A stretch of DNA of 64,000 nt from Minwuia sp. GTDB taxonomy: Bacteria > Pseudomonadota > Alphaproteobacteria > Minwuiales > Minwuiaceae. Made by a program: the position numbers and the translations under genes. Positions within the stretch are counted from its first letter, which is position 1. Every line of letters begins with the position of its first letter. The notes beneath the pieces are model-generated. The model had not been told where the DNA came from. It saw only the letters and a program-made list of their open reading frames with translations, and searched no databases. Below, piece after piece: positions 36,848 to 45,065 of the stretch. The stretch covers positions 62,001 to 126,000 of the forward strand of contig JARGPL010000030.1 in assembly GCA_029210175.1 (NCBI GenBank), read 5' to 3'.

Positions 36848-38289
36848 CACGCATCCTCCCCCTTCATCGTCCGATAGCCTGCCAGCGCCCGCTTCCGTGC
36901 CTCGGCGTGGTCAACGACAGGGTGCGGATAATTCTCGCCCAGACGCACGTCCGCTGCTTTCAATACAGCATCGGGGGCCGTCCAGGGCGCATGGACATAC
37001 TTGTCGGGCAGGTCCTTCAACACCGGCAGCCAGCGTCGGACATAGACCCCCTTCGGGTCGAACTGTTCCCCCTGCCGTATGGGGTTGAAGATGCGGAAAT
37101 AGGGCGCGGCATCCGCGCCGGATCCGGCAACCCACTGCCAACTGGCAGCATTGTTTGCCAGGTCAGCGTCGACCAGCGTATCCCAGAACCACTCCTCACC
37201 CCGTTTCCAGTGGGTCATCAGGTGCTTGATCAGGAAAGACGCCGCGACCATCCGCACCCGGTTGTGCATGTAGCCGCTGATCCATAGTTCCTGCATGCCC
37301 GCATCGACCAATGGATAGCCGGTCTTGCCCTGGCACCAGGCTTCATAGGATGCCGGGTCATCCTGCCAGGGAAAGGCATCGAAGGCATCGCGCCAGTTGG
37401 CTTCCGGCAGGGACGGGTAGTGATACAGCAGGTGGTAAGCGAATTCCCGCCAGATCACCTCTGCCCGGAACTTGCCTACGGAGCGGGCACCGGCATCTTC
37501 GCGATGGTTCAGGGTGTGCCAGATCGTGCGGACGCCGATCTCGCCGAAATGCAGATGCGGGGACAGGCGGGACGTCGTGTTCTCATCCATGCGATCGCGT
37601 GCCTTGGCATATTCGTCCAGCCGGTCGTCCAGAAATGCCTCGAACCGGGCCGCTGCCCCCGCCTCCCCCGGTGTCCAGTGTTCGCGCAGACCACCGGCCC
37701 AGTCAGGCTTCGTCGGCAACAGGTTCCAACTGTCGAGGGGTTCCGAATCCGGCACCAGCGCGGCCATGGGCAGGCTGTTCGGTGTCCCCAGAGGACGCCC
37801 CGGAGGTTCCGACCGCAGGCAGGCCTTCATGAAGGGTGAGAAGACACGATAGGGACCATCATCTCCGGTCCGGACCGTCCAGGGTTCGAAGGCCAGATTC
37901 CCGGCGTAGCTGTGAACGGTGACGCCGTCACCCTTCAAAGCCGCCTTCAGATCGCTGTCACGTCGAATGGCATGGGGTTCATACAGCCGGTTCCAGAAGA
38001 CCCCGGACGCGCCGGTTTCAGCCACCAGGTCGGGGATCACCCGATCCGCAGGCCCCTTGCGCAGAACAAGGGTGCCGCCGCGCGCCGCAATGCTTTCACC
38101 CAGTGCCTGCAGCGACTTGTGCAGCCACCACCGGCTTGCTCCGCCCGGTGCCCAGCCGTGTGCATTCTCATCATCCAGTACGTAGACGGGAATGACCGGC
38201 CGGCCGGACGAAAGGGCGGCGTGCAGGGCAGGATTGTCGCTCAGCCGGAGGTCCTGGCGGAACCATACGATCACGGGTTGTTCAGCCAA
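36847..38289 (-). CDS. phrB: Deoxyribodipyrimidine photo-lyase
   Basis: A 480-residue cryptochrome/photolyase protein that repairs UV-induced pyrimidine dimers with light. Motifs: VIVWFRQDLRLSDNPAL at the N-terminus (antenna domain), SRLSPHLHFGEIGVR, WREFAYHLLYHYP, the FAD-binding LPLVDAGMQELWISGYMHNRVRM and WQWVAGSGADAAPYFRIFNP. The start is TTG at 38289: GGAGG lies 5 nt upstream, and the ATG-like start further out (38358) would put 23 unrelated residues in front. It is followed by the cupin with a one-base overlap and preceded by the hydratase gene (34 bp). Confidence 0.92.
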   Translation of the reverse strand: MAEQPVIVWFRQDLRLSDNPALHAALSSGRPVIPVYVLDDENAHGWAPGGASRWWLHKSLQALGESIAARGGTLVLRKGPADRVIPDLVAETGASGVFWNRLYEPHAIRRDSDLKAALKGDGVTVHSYAGNLAFEPWTVRTGDDGPYRVFSPFMKACLRSEPPGRPLGTPNSLPMAALVPDSEPLDSWNLLPTKPDWAGGLREHWTPGEAGAAARFEAFLDDRLDEYAKARDRMDENTTSRLSPHLHFGEIGVRTIWHTLNHREDAGARSVGKFRAEVIWREFAYHLLYHYPSLPEANWRDAFDAFPWQDDPASYEAWCQGKTGYPLVDAGMQELWISGYMHNRVRMVAASFLIKHLMTHWKRGEEWFWDTLVDADLANNAASWQWVAGSGADAAPYFRIFNPIRQGEQFDPKGVYVRRWLPVLKDLPDKYVHAPWTAPDAVLKAADVRLGENYPHPVVDHAEARKRALAGYRTMKGEDA

Positions 38290-38323
38290 GGAAACCTCCG
38301 GTCGGGTCAGTCGTGTGTCCCCG

Positions 38324-39118
38324 TCAGGCGATGTCTGCGCGCACCTCCCCCAGGACACTGTGCTTGTAGGTCAGTGATGCGCCTACGTCGGGGAAACAGG
38401 TGCGGATCACGGTTCCGGTCAGGACCCAGTCGCCAGCGTTCAGGGTGCGTCCGTGCGCGGCCCATTCGTTGGCCAGGAACTTCAGGCTGTTGAACGGATG
38501 CCCCATGGCATCGGCTCCCTTGCCTTCGCCGACCTTCTCGCCGTCCACATGCAACTCTGCCGTCGCATCAGCCAGCGTTGCCGCATCGAATTCCGTCACG
38601 ACATCGCCAATGATGATGCCCGCGTTCCAGGCATTGTCGGCAATCATGTTCAGGGCATCGAGTGACTTGTAATCGGCGTTGCGGTCATCCGCGATCTCGA
38701 ATGCGGCGGCACAGGCGTCGACTGCAGCCGCGATATCCTCATCGGTGAACGGACCATCGGCAGGGTCGAGTGTCTTGCCCAGACGGACAGCCACTTCGCA
38801 TTCAATGCAGACACGACCCAGTTGCGACGCACGGATGCGTGCGGGTGAATGCTGGATCTCGTTACCGACGATGGTACCGCCGACGGGGTGGTCGATGCCG
38901 ACCATTTCCTGCATCTGGGGGGAAGAAAGGGCGATCTTTGCGCCAAGCGGGCGCAGGCCGCGCATCTGCATCCGGCGCACGAAAGCGCTCTGCACTGCGT
39001 AGGCTGACGCGAGACTGTCGGGTGAGAGCTTCTCCGGCAGCGGTTCATACTTCGCCAGCCGGGTGTGCATGTCATCGAGCCAGAGCGCAGCCTGTTCGTT
39101 CATCATCGCATCGCTCAT
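38324..39118 (-). CDS. 2-keto-4-pentenoate hydratase-like protein (FAH superfamily)
   Basis: A 264-residue protein of the MhpD/HpaH hydratase group. Landmarks: GAKIALSSPQMQEMVGIDHP, CIECEVAVRLGK with the metal-binding Glu pair, AFEIADDRN, and GDWVLTGTVIRTCFP (in the family GDxVLTGSL). These enzymes add water to 2-hydroxypenta-2,4-dienoate-type intermediates in meta-cleavage pathways, but isolated members can be decarboxylases or fumarylpyruvate-type hydrolases. ATG 39118 follows AAGGAG at 7 nt. No meta-cleavage dioxygenase is nearby, so its pathway is unknown. Confidence 0.85.
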   Translation of the reverse strand: MSDAMMNEQAALWLDDMHTRLAKYEPLPEKLSPDSLASAYAVQSAFVRRMQMRGLRPLGAKIALSSPQMQEMVGIDHPVGGTIVGNEIQHSPARIRASQLGRVCIECEVAVRLGKTLDPADGPFTDEDIAAAVDACAAAFEIADDRNADYKSLDALNMIADNAWNAGIIIGDVVTEFDAATLADATAELHVDGEKVGEGKGADAMGHPFNSLKFLANEWAAHGRTLNAGDWVLTGTVIRTCFPDVGASLTYKHSVLGEVRADIA

Positions 39119-39291
39119 CGGGTGCTCCTTGGGTAGTGCAGGCGAACCGGTACGCGCGCATGCTTGCGCCGCAAACGATTTGCTGCATTGGGGAACCACC
39201 AACCTATGCACCCGGCAGGTCTCTCGCAATGGCGTGTGACAAGACGCCATGCCCCCTGACAAAATCCGATCGGGGGGCGTGGCTGGCAGGA

Positions 39292-40407
39292 TCAGATGGG
39301 TTTCTGGCCGATCTTCCTGCGCCCCTTGTTGATACCCTTCAGGAACTCGATGCCATCAGCGGCAATTACTTCACCGACATGCAGCCCCTCTTCACGCTCC
39401 AGCGCGTCAATATCCAGCCAGTTGGCGTAGAGTTGCCGTGTGCGGTCCGTGATGATGTTCGCGTTCAGCAGCGTCTTGACCAGAACCCGCATGATGTTGG
39501 TCGGGTCCTTCAGGTCGTTGCGCCGCAGCGAATCCCGGTCCGCATAGACTTCACGCACGGAATCCCGAACCCATTCCCATTCCAGCCCGAACTGCGGATA
39601 GATCGATCGCTTCTGGCGGATGTTCGTCAGGTTGAACAGCAGGGTCTCGAAGCAACGCGCGGCCCAGTCCTCGACGATCTCGTGCTCCGCCGTTTCCAGC
39701 TTGGGGATGGTCCGGTCTGCCCAGATCTTGCCAAAGCGGTGATGGAACGCCTCATCGGTCATGACCAGCTGCACAAGCCGCTTCAGCACCGGATCATTGG
39801 TGTGGCGGTGCAGATTGGCAAATGCGCCCATGGCCAGGCCTTCGACCAGCATCTGCATGCCCACCAGCTTCTTGTAGACCTCCGGCGCCGCAACCAGTTC
39901 ATTCATCAACCGACCCAGCTCATCACCAACCGGATAGGCCGTGCCCCAGCGATTGCCGATATAACGGGCAAATCCCGTGACGTGACGTGCCTCTTCCCGT
40001 GCCTGATTGGCGGCATATTCCTGCGCGCCGGGATCCAGCATGATGTGGCAGAGGCTTGCCGACAGGCTCAGCGCGCCCTGTTCCCCATGCAGGATGCCGG
40101 AAATGCCCCAGCGGGTGGATTCATTGGCCAGGCGGATGCACTGGCCTTCGTCAAGGCGGTCCCGCACGGCACCCGACAGTTCTGGCACCTGTTCCGGCGG
40201 CATCAGATATTCATTCTTCAGATCGAATGGTTTTGACAGATCGACGTACGCGGGGTCGAGCGGATCCCAGAAATGATCATGCGTGGCGGCAATGATCTCA
40301 TCGAAGGCATCGCTGCGATTATTGTAGCGGTCTACCTCCATCATCGCCGGAAAGGCGTCCCGGTCGACGGTGAGATAGGCGGCGTCGCGCGTGATGTGAT
40401 GGTTCAT
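39292..40407 (-). CDS. Ferritin-like (R2-type) di-iron protein, function unknown
   Basis: A 371-residue helical protein with a complete carboxylate-bridged di-iron site: Glu109 in HGEQGAL, Glu139 and His142 in REEARH, Glu189 in MLVEGLAMG, and Glu219 and His222 in TDEAFHH. The spacing E...ExxH...E...ExxH is that of the ribonucleotide-reductase R2 / ferritin-like oxygenase superfamily. It is longer than Coq7 (about 200 residues) and different from canonical R2. I do not know a named family for it. GGGGAG precedes ATG 40407. It lies 93 bp downstream of COQ9 on the same strand, behind def and ubiG, which hints at a role in oxygen-dependent ubiquinone metabolism. Confidence 0.8.
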   Translation of the reverse strand: MNHHITRDAAYLTVDRDAFPAMMEVDRYNNRSDAFDEIIAATHDHFWDPLDPAYVDLSKPFDLKNEYLMPPEQVPELSGAVRDRLDEGQCIRLANESTRWGISGILHGEQGALSLSASLCHIMLDPGAQEYAANQAREEARHVTGFARYIGNRWGTAYPVGDELGRLMNELVAAPEVYKKLVGMQMLVEGLAMGAFANLHRHTNDPVLKRLVQLVMTDEAFHHRFGKIWADRTIPKLETAEHEIVEDWAARCFETLLFNLTNIRQKRSIYPQFGLEWEWVRDSVREVYADRDSLRRNDLKDPTNIMRVLVKTLLNANIITDRTRQLYANWLDIDALEREEGLHVGEVIAADGIEFLKGINKGRRKIGQKPI

Positions 40408-40500
40408 TGTACTCCCCTGATCGTCAATGGGCATGCTTCACCGGCCCGTTGCGCCAAGGTTATTCGGCAGTTGACGTCAACGTCAATACCTATCCCCGCT

Positions 40501-41187
40501 TCAGGCCCTAAACGGTCGGCGGCGGCGCACATTTTCCCCGATACGCTGTATGGCACGCAGCGGACTGGGGGCGGAGCCGCCCTTGCTCAGCAGCCGCGCC
40601 TTCGCCTTTTCGATCTGCATCACATTGCCGATGCGACGGTCGAGAAAGGCCCAGGTCGATGCATGTTCCTCCGACCGGTCATTCAGCCAGTACAACAGTG
40701 TCGACATGTAGACACCGGCCAGCAGTGTCCGCTTCGTGTAGAAATTGAAGTCTGTCGAGGTATCACCGATCGCGCGCCAGATCAGGTCAACCGTGCGCCA
40801 GAGCGCACGGGTCGCGCGGGGGCCGCGATGCGGCAACCCCAGGTGATTGAAACCACGACGCACCGCCTCCTTGTGCGGGGCAGCCGCCTCCAGACGCAAC
40901 CGCACGGCCTGGGTGATCTTGTCGCGAATCTTCATGTTGTCGAGGTCGAGCGCCAGTATGCCCTCCACCATCTGGCGATCCGCCATCAACAGGTGATGGT
41001 CCAGCAGGTCCTCGACCCCGCCGGGGAAGGCCCGATAGACATCCAGGTCACTGGCACCGGCATCTTTCGCGGCCGCACGAACGGTCTGTTCCGTCCAGCC
41101 GTCAAAGACGGCATGCAACAGCGCCGCCTCGGCCATCCGGTCCTTCAGACTGTCCAGGTCCATCACGTCACCCGCTTCGTCAGTCAT
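40501..41187 (-). CDS. COQ9 family ubiquinone biosynthesis protein
   Basis: A 228-residue COQ9-like protein, a TetR-fold lipid-binding factor that in eukaryotes presents the quinone intermediate to the COQ7 di-iron hydroxylase. The N-terminal HTH-like half (MAEAALLHAVFDGWTEQTVRAAA) is followed by FNHLGLPHRGPRATRALWRTVDLIWRAIGDTSTDFNFYTKR, the conserved core. Its ATG overlaps the stop of def by 4 bp (41184-41187). It lies between def and a di-iron protein gene. Confidence 0.88.
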   Translation of the reverse strand: MTDEAGDVMDLDSLKDRMAEAALLHAVFDGWTEQTVRAAAKDAGASDLDVYRAFPGGVEDLLDHHLLMADRQMVEGILALDLDNMKIRDKITQAVRLRLEAAAPHKEAVRRGFNHLGLPHRGPRATRALWRTVDLIWRAIGDTSTDFNFYTKRTLLAGVYMSTLLYWLNDRSEEHASTWAFLDRRIGNVMQIEKAKARLLSKGGSAPSPLRAIQRIGENVRRRRPFRA

Positions 41188-41744
41188 TCTTCCTGTCCTT
41201 CCGGTTCTGTCTGGTCCGGCGCCGCCGTCGGCAATGGTGCCTGGTGCCGCATCTCGCTCTCGAAGACCAGATGTGTCAGGTCCGGCATCCGCTGCGGATA
41301 CAGGACCCCATCCAGATGATCACACTCATGCTGTACGACACGGGCGTGGAAACCGCTCACTGTCCGATCGATCATCTTGCCGTCCAGCCCCTGACCACGG
41401 TAGCGGACGGTTGCCGGTCGCGGCACCAGACCGCGCAGCCCCGGCACGGACAGACAGCCCTCCCACCCCCATTCGATCTCGTCACCGATCGGATCGATGA
41501 CAGGATTGCAGAGGATGAGCAGGGGCGCTTCCTCCTGCCCCCTGCCCGGCGGCACCTGAAACATGACCAGACGGACCGATTCATGCACCTGGGGCGCGGC
41601 CAGCCCGGCACCACCGATATCCTCCAGGGTCTCGATCATGTCACCGGCCAGATTCAACAATTCCGGCGCGGTCGGATCCGGCACGACGTGCGCCACCTGG
41701 CGCAATACAGGGTGCCCCATCCGGGCAATCTTCAGAATGGCCAT
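41184..41744 (-). CDS. def: Peptide deformylase
   Basis: A 186-residue metalloprotease that removes the N-formyl group from nascent proteins. Motif 1 GGAGLAAPQV, motif 2 WEGCLSVPG with the metal cysteine and motif 3 VVQHECDHLDG with both metal histidines and the catalytic Glu are all present. The C-terminal tail is Pro/Glu rich. Its start overlaps the end of ubiG by 13 bp and it couples to COQ9 by 4 bp. The location within a quinone cluster rather than with fmt is unusual, so it could be a second deformylase copy. Confidence 0.92.
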   Translation of the reverse strand: MAILKIARMGHPVLRQVAHVVPDPTAPELLNLAGDMIETLEDIGGAGLAAPQVHESVRLVMFQVPPGRGQEEAPLLILCNPVIDPIGDEIEWGWEGCLSVPGLRGLVPRPATVRYRGQGLDGKMIDRTVSGFHARVVQHECDHLDGVLYPQRMPDLTHLVFESEMRHQAPLPTAAPDQTEPEGQEE

Positions 41745-42484
41745 CGGACCGACCTGCGCGTTGCCGAGGCAAAATAGTTCACGTCCAGATCACGACTGTT
41801 CAGTGACCAGCCGGAAAGCGGGCTGAACACGAGGCCCGTCAGGTCATCCAGTTCCAGACCGCCGTGGCGGAAATGTGCGGCCAGTTCGGATGGCTTCACG
41901 AACTTTTCGTAGGCGTGGGTGCCCACAGGCAACCAGCGCATCACCCGCTCCGCGCCAAACACGGCCAATGCCCAGGCCTTGGGCGTACGATTCAGCGTGG
42001 AGAAGATCACCCGGCCACCGGGCCGCACCAGCTTGGCCACCGATGAAACGAACAGGCCGACGTCTGCCACATGCTCCACGATCTCCAGCGCCAGTACGGC
42101 ATCGAACTGCGCGCCCTCCGCCACCAGCGCCTCTGCCGTGTCATGCCGATAGTCGATCGCCAGACCCAGCCCGGTGGCGTGCGCCCGCGCGACGGCAATG
42201 TTGTCGCCTGCCGCGTCAACGCCCGTGACGGTCGCGCCCAGTCTGCTCATGGGTTCGGACACCAGCCCGCCGCCGCAGCCGATATCCAGTACCGAAAGCC
42301 CCTTCAGCGGTGTCGCACTGTCCGAATCGCGGTTGAAATGCCGGACCAGCTGGTCCTTCAGGTAGCGCATGCGGGCGGTGGTCAGCTTGTGCAGTGGCTT
42401 CATGGGACCATCCGGGTCCCACCAGGTTTCTGCCATGGCACTGAACCGGTTGATCTCTTCCGGGTCGACGGTGGTTGCAGCCAT
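41732..42484 (-). CDS. ubiG: Bifunctional ubiquinone O-methyltransferase UbiG
   Basis: A 250-residue class I methyltransferase that carries out both O-methylations of ubiquinone synthesis. Motif I LDIGCGGGLVSEPMSRLG is followed by GVDAAGDNIAVARAH and ALEIVEHVADV; the C-terminal HAYEKFVKPSELAAHFRHGGL is characteristic of UbiG. The ETWWDPDGPMKPLHKLTTARM start is also typical. It is the first gene of the ubiG-def-COQ9 unit, read leftward from the divergent gap with aspartate kinase. Confidence 0.93.
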   Translation of the reverse strand: MAATTVDPEEINRFSAMAETWWDPDGPMKPLHKLTTARMRYLKDQLVRHFNRDSDSATPLKGLSVLDIGCGGGLVSEPMSRLGATVTGVDAAGDNIAVARAHATGLGLAIDYRHDTAEALVAEGAQFDAVLALEIVEHVADVGLFVSSVAKLVRPGGRVIFSTLNRTPKAWALAVFGAERVMRWLPVGTHAYEKFVKPSELAAHFRHGGLELDDLTGLVFSPLSGWSLNSRDLDVNYFASATRRSVRWPF

Positions 42485-42669
42485 GAAAGCTCCTGCTCAG
42501 GACGTCCATCCGGTCGATTTGCCGCGAACGCATGAACGTTGCGCGCTTGCGACCGGCTCTCTGGCTAATTAAGACGTGCGGCCTTGAGCTCGCAAGGGGC
42601 CGCGACACATTGGTCGGGTCAGAATTCACGCAGGGGGCGACCCGGTGCTGCCGGGTCGGGACAAATATT
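42485..42669. other. Divergent gap between ubiG and aspartate kinase
   Basis: A 185-bp non-coding gap with outward promoters on both sides expected. A stretch around CTGGCTAATTAAGACG at 42561-42576 is unusually AT-rich. Close to lysC is the hairpin at 42639-42657, listed separately. I see no other gene here. Confidence 0.5.
42639..42657 (+). promoter_or_regulatory. Stem-loop in the lysC leader
   Basis: Perfect arms GACCCGG and CCGGGTC close around TGCTG, 12 nt before the ATG of the aspartate kinase gene. It abuts the only candidate ribosome-binding site (GGGTCGGGAC), so it could limit initiation or be a leader element. No T-run follows, so it is not a terminator. Confidence 0.5.
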
Positions 42670-43896
42670 ATGGCGCGCATCGTCATGAAGTTCGGCGGCA
42701 CATCCGTCGGCGATGTCGACCGGATCCGCAACGCAGCGCGACGCGTCAAGGCGGAAGTCGAGGCCGGCAATGAAGTCGCAGTGGTGGTTTCCGCCATGTC
42801 AGGTGAGACCAATCGGCTGGTCGGTCTGACGCGGGAAGTCGCTGCCATGCATGACGCCCGCGAATATGACGTGGTTGTCGCGGCAGGTGAGCAGGTGACC
42901 ATCGGTCTGATGGCGATGGCGCTGCAGGACATGGAAGTCAACGCCCGGTCATGGCTGGGCTGGCAGCTTCCGGTCCATACATCCGACGCACACAGCGCCG
43001 CGCGGATCGAAGGTATAGAGACGGACGAGATCGTGCGTCGCTTTGGTGAGGGTCAGGTGGCCGTGGTCGCCGGGTTCCAGGGCATTGCCGTGGACGGACG
43101 CATCTCGACTTTGGGGCGCGGCGGTTCCGATACATCGGCGGTTGCGCTGGCTGCGGCGCTGAAGGCAGACCGCTGCGACATCTACACGGACGTGGATGGT
43201 GTCTATACTGCTGACCCGCGGATCGTGAAGGCCGCGCAGAAGCTGGATCGGATCACCTACGAGGAGATGCTGGAACTGGCGTCGCTCGGTGCCAAGGTCC
43301 TGCAGACGCGATCGGTGGAACTGGCCATGAATCACGGCGTGCGTGTGCACGTTCGGTCCAGTTTTTCGGACACAGAAGGGACCCTGGTGGTCGACGAGGA
43401 GGAAATCGTGGAACAGCAGATGGTGAACGGCGTCACGTATGCGCCGGATGAGGCCAAGGTGACACTGCGGCAGGTGGCGGATCGGCCAGGTGTGTCGGCA
43501 GCGATCTTTGGCGCGATGGCGGATGCCAACATCAATGTCGACATGATCGTGCAGAACATTTCCGAAGATGGATCGACGACCGACCTGACCTTCACCGTGG
43601 GTCGCGATCAACTGCCCCGCACGCTGTCCCTGCTGGATGGCCTGAAGGACGAAGTCAGTTATCGGGAGGTCGTTTCCGCCGCCGACGTCGTCAAGGTTTC
43701 CATCGTCGGTGTCGGCATGCGCAGTCATGTCGGTGTGGCACAGACCATGTTCCGGGCGCTGGCCGAAAAGGGCATCAACATCCAGGTCATCACCACGTCG
43801 GAGATCAAGGTCAGCGTGCTGATCGCCGCCGACTACAAGGAACTGGCCGTGCGCGCCCTGCATACCGCCTTCGGACTGGACGCCGCCGGCGCCTGA
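42670..43896 (+). CDS. lysC: Aspartate kinase
   Basis: A 408-residue aspartokinase, first step of the lysine/threonine/methionine family. Motifs: MKFGGTSVGDVDR (N-terminus), LGRGGSDTSAVALA, DVDGVYTADPR, then two ACT regulatory domains (VTLRQVADRPGVSAAIFGAMADANINVDMIVQNIS and VSIVGVGMRSHVGVAQTMFRALAEKGINIQVI in family form). The two ACT domains indicate allosteric feedback by lysine and/or threonine. ATG 42670 has a weak RBS behind a stem-loop. It is followed by an LLM oxidoreductase 68 bp later. Confidence 0.95.
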   Translation: MARIVMKFGGTSVGDVDRIRNAARRVKAEVEAGNEVAVVVSAMSGETNRLVGLTREVAAMHDAREYDVVVAAGEQVTIGLMAMALQDMEVNARSWLGWQLPVHTSDAHSAARIEGIETDEIVRRFGEGQVAVVAGFQGIAVDGRISTLGRGGSDTSAVALAAALKADRCDIYTDVDGVYTADPRIVKAAQKLDRITYEEMLELASLGAKVLQTRSVELAMNHGVRVHVRSSFSDTEGTLVVDEEEIVEQQMVNGVTYAPDEAKVTLRQVADRPGVSAAIFGAMADANINVDMIVQNISEDGSTTDLTFTVGRDQLPRTLSLLDGLKDEVSYREVVSAADVVKVSIVGVGMRSHVGVAQTMFRALAEKGINIQVITTSEIKVSVLIAADYKELAVRALHTAFGLDAAGA

Positions 43897-43964
43897 TGCA
43901 ATCCGACCCCGACTTTATCTAGTATGGTGCCAGACATCAGGGTGAATTCAGGGGAGGAAGCATC

Positions 43965-45023
43965 ATGAAGCTCGGATTGATGATCGGCTATTCCGGTGGC
44001 CAGATGGAACTGCCCGTGGAGCGGGTTCAGCGGGCGGAGAAGCTCGGCTACCACTCGGTCTGGACGGCGGAGGCCTATGGCTCCGATGCGGTGACGCCGC
44101 TGGCGTTCCTGGCTGCGAAGACCGAACGGATCAAGCTCGGCACCGCCATCATGCAGGTATCCGCCCGCACCCCGGCAAACGCCGCGATGTCCGCGGCGAC
44201 GGTGGATGCGATGGCTGGCGGTGGTCGCTTCATCGCCGGACTGGGCGTTTCAGGACCGCAGATCGTCGAAGGCTGGTACGGACAGCCCTGGGGCAGCCCC
44301 TATTACTGGCTGAAGGACTATGTGGAGATCATGCGCAAGATCTTCCGCCGCGAAGAGCCTGTCACCCATGACGGCAAGCAGATCAAGTTGCCCTACACCG
44401 GCGAAGGGGCGGCAGGCGTTGGCAAGCCGTTGAAGTCCATCCTGCACATGAACCCCGACATTCCGATCTATCTCGGTGCGGGCAATGAACAGACCGTGCG
44501 CCTGTGCGGCGACCTCTGCGACGGTTGGCTGCCGCTGGGGTTCACCCCTGGCACGATGCACGAATACGCGGGCTGGATCGAACAGGGGTTCGAGCGCGCG
44601 CGGAAACGCGGCGAGGACAAGGGCTGGCACAACTTCGAGGTGGAATCGATGATCCATGTCGAAATGGATGACGACGTCCAGGCCGCCCTGGATCGCATGA
44701 AGCCTGAAGTCGCCCTGTACGTTGGCGGCATGGGCCACAAGAACAAGAACTTCCACAAGGAAATGATGATCCGTCGGGGCTATGGCGATGCCGCAGATCG
44801 TATTCAGGAACTCTATCTGGCGGGTCACAAGGCGGAAGCGACGGCGGCAGTGCCCGACGATTGGGTTGACGCCAAGTCACTGGTCGGCCCGGCGAAACGC
44901 ATCCGCGACCGGTTCAAGGCATGGGAGGAATCCGGCGCCACGACCGGACTGGTGCGGACCCAGCAGGACGAAGCCGTTGACCTGATGGCAGAGGTCGCAC
45001 GGCTCAACCAACCACGCGGCTGA
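43965..45023 (+). CDS. LLM class (luciferase-like) oxidoreductase, F420-type annotation
   Basis: A 352-residue TIM-barrel flavin/F420-dependent oxidoreductase. It starts MKLGLMIGYSGGQMELPVERVQRAEKLGY and contains TERIKLGTAIMQVSARTPANAAM and RFIAGLGVSGPQIVEGWYGQPWG, a typical bacterial luciferase-like core. The cofactor (FMN or F420) and substrate are not clear. GGGGAGGAAG lies upstream of ATG 43965. Same direction as lysC, but function and shared transcription are unrelated as far as can be seen. Confidence 0.85.
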   Translation: MKLGLMIGYSGGQMELPVERVQRAEKLGYHSVWTAEAYGSDAVTPLAFLAAKTERIKLGTAIMQVSARTPANAAMSAATVDAMAGGGRFIAGLGVSGPQIVEGWYGQPWGSPYYWLKDYVEIMRKIFRREEPVTHDGKQIKLPYTGEGAAGVGKPLKSILHMNPDIPIYLGAGNEQTVRLCGDLCDGWLPLGFTPGTMHEYAGWIEQGFERARKRGEDKGWHNFEVESMIHVEMDDDVQAALDRMKPEVALYVGGMGHKNKNFHKEMMIRRGYGDAADRIQELYLAGHKAEATAAVPDDWVDAKSLVGPAKRIRDRFKAWEESGATTGLVRTQQDEAVDLMAEVARLNQPRG

Positions 45024-45065
45024 CCCCCTGCCTGTCGGGGCGAATGAAACGACGGAACGGGTCGG

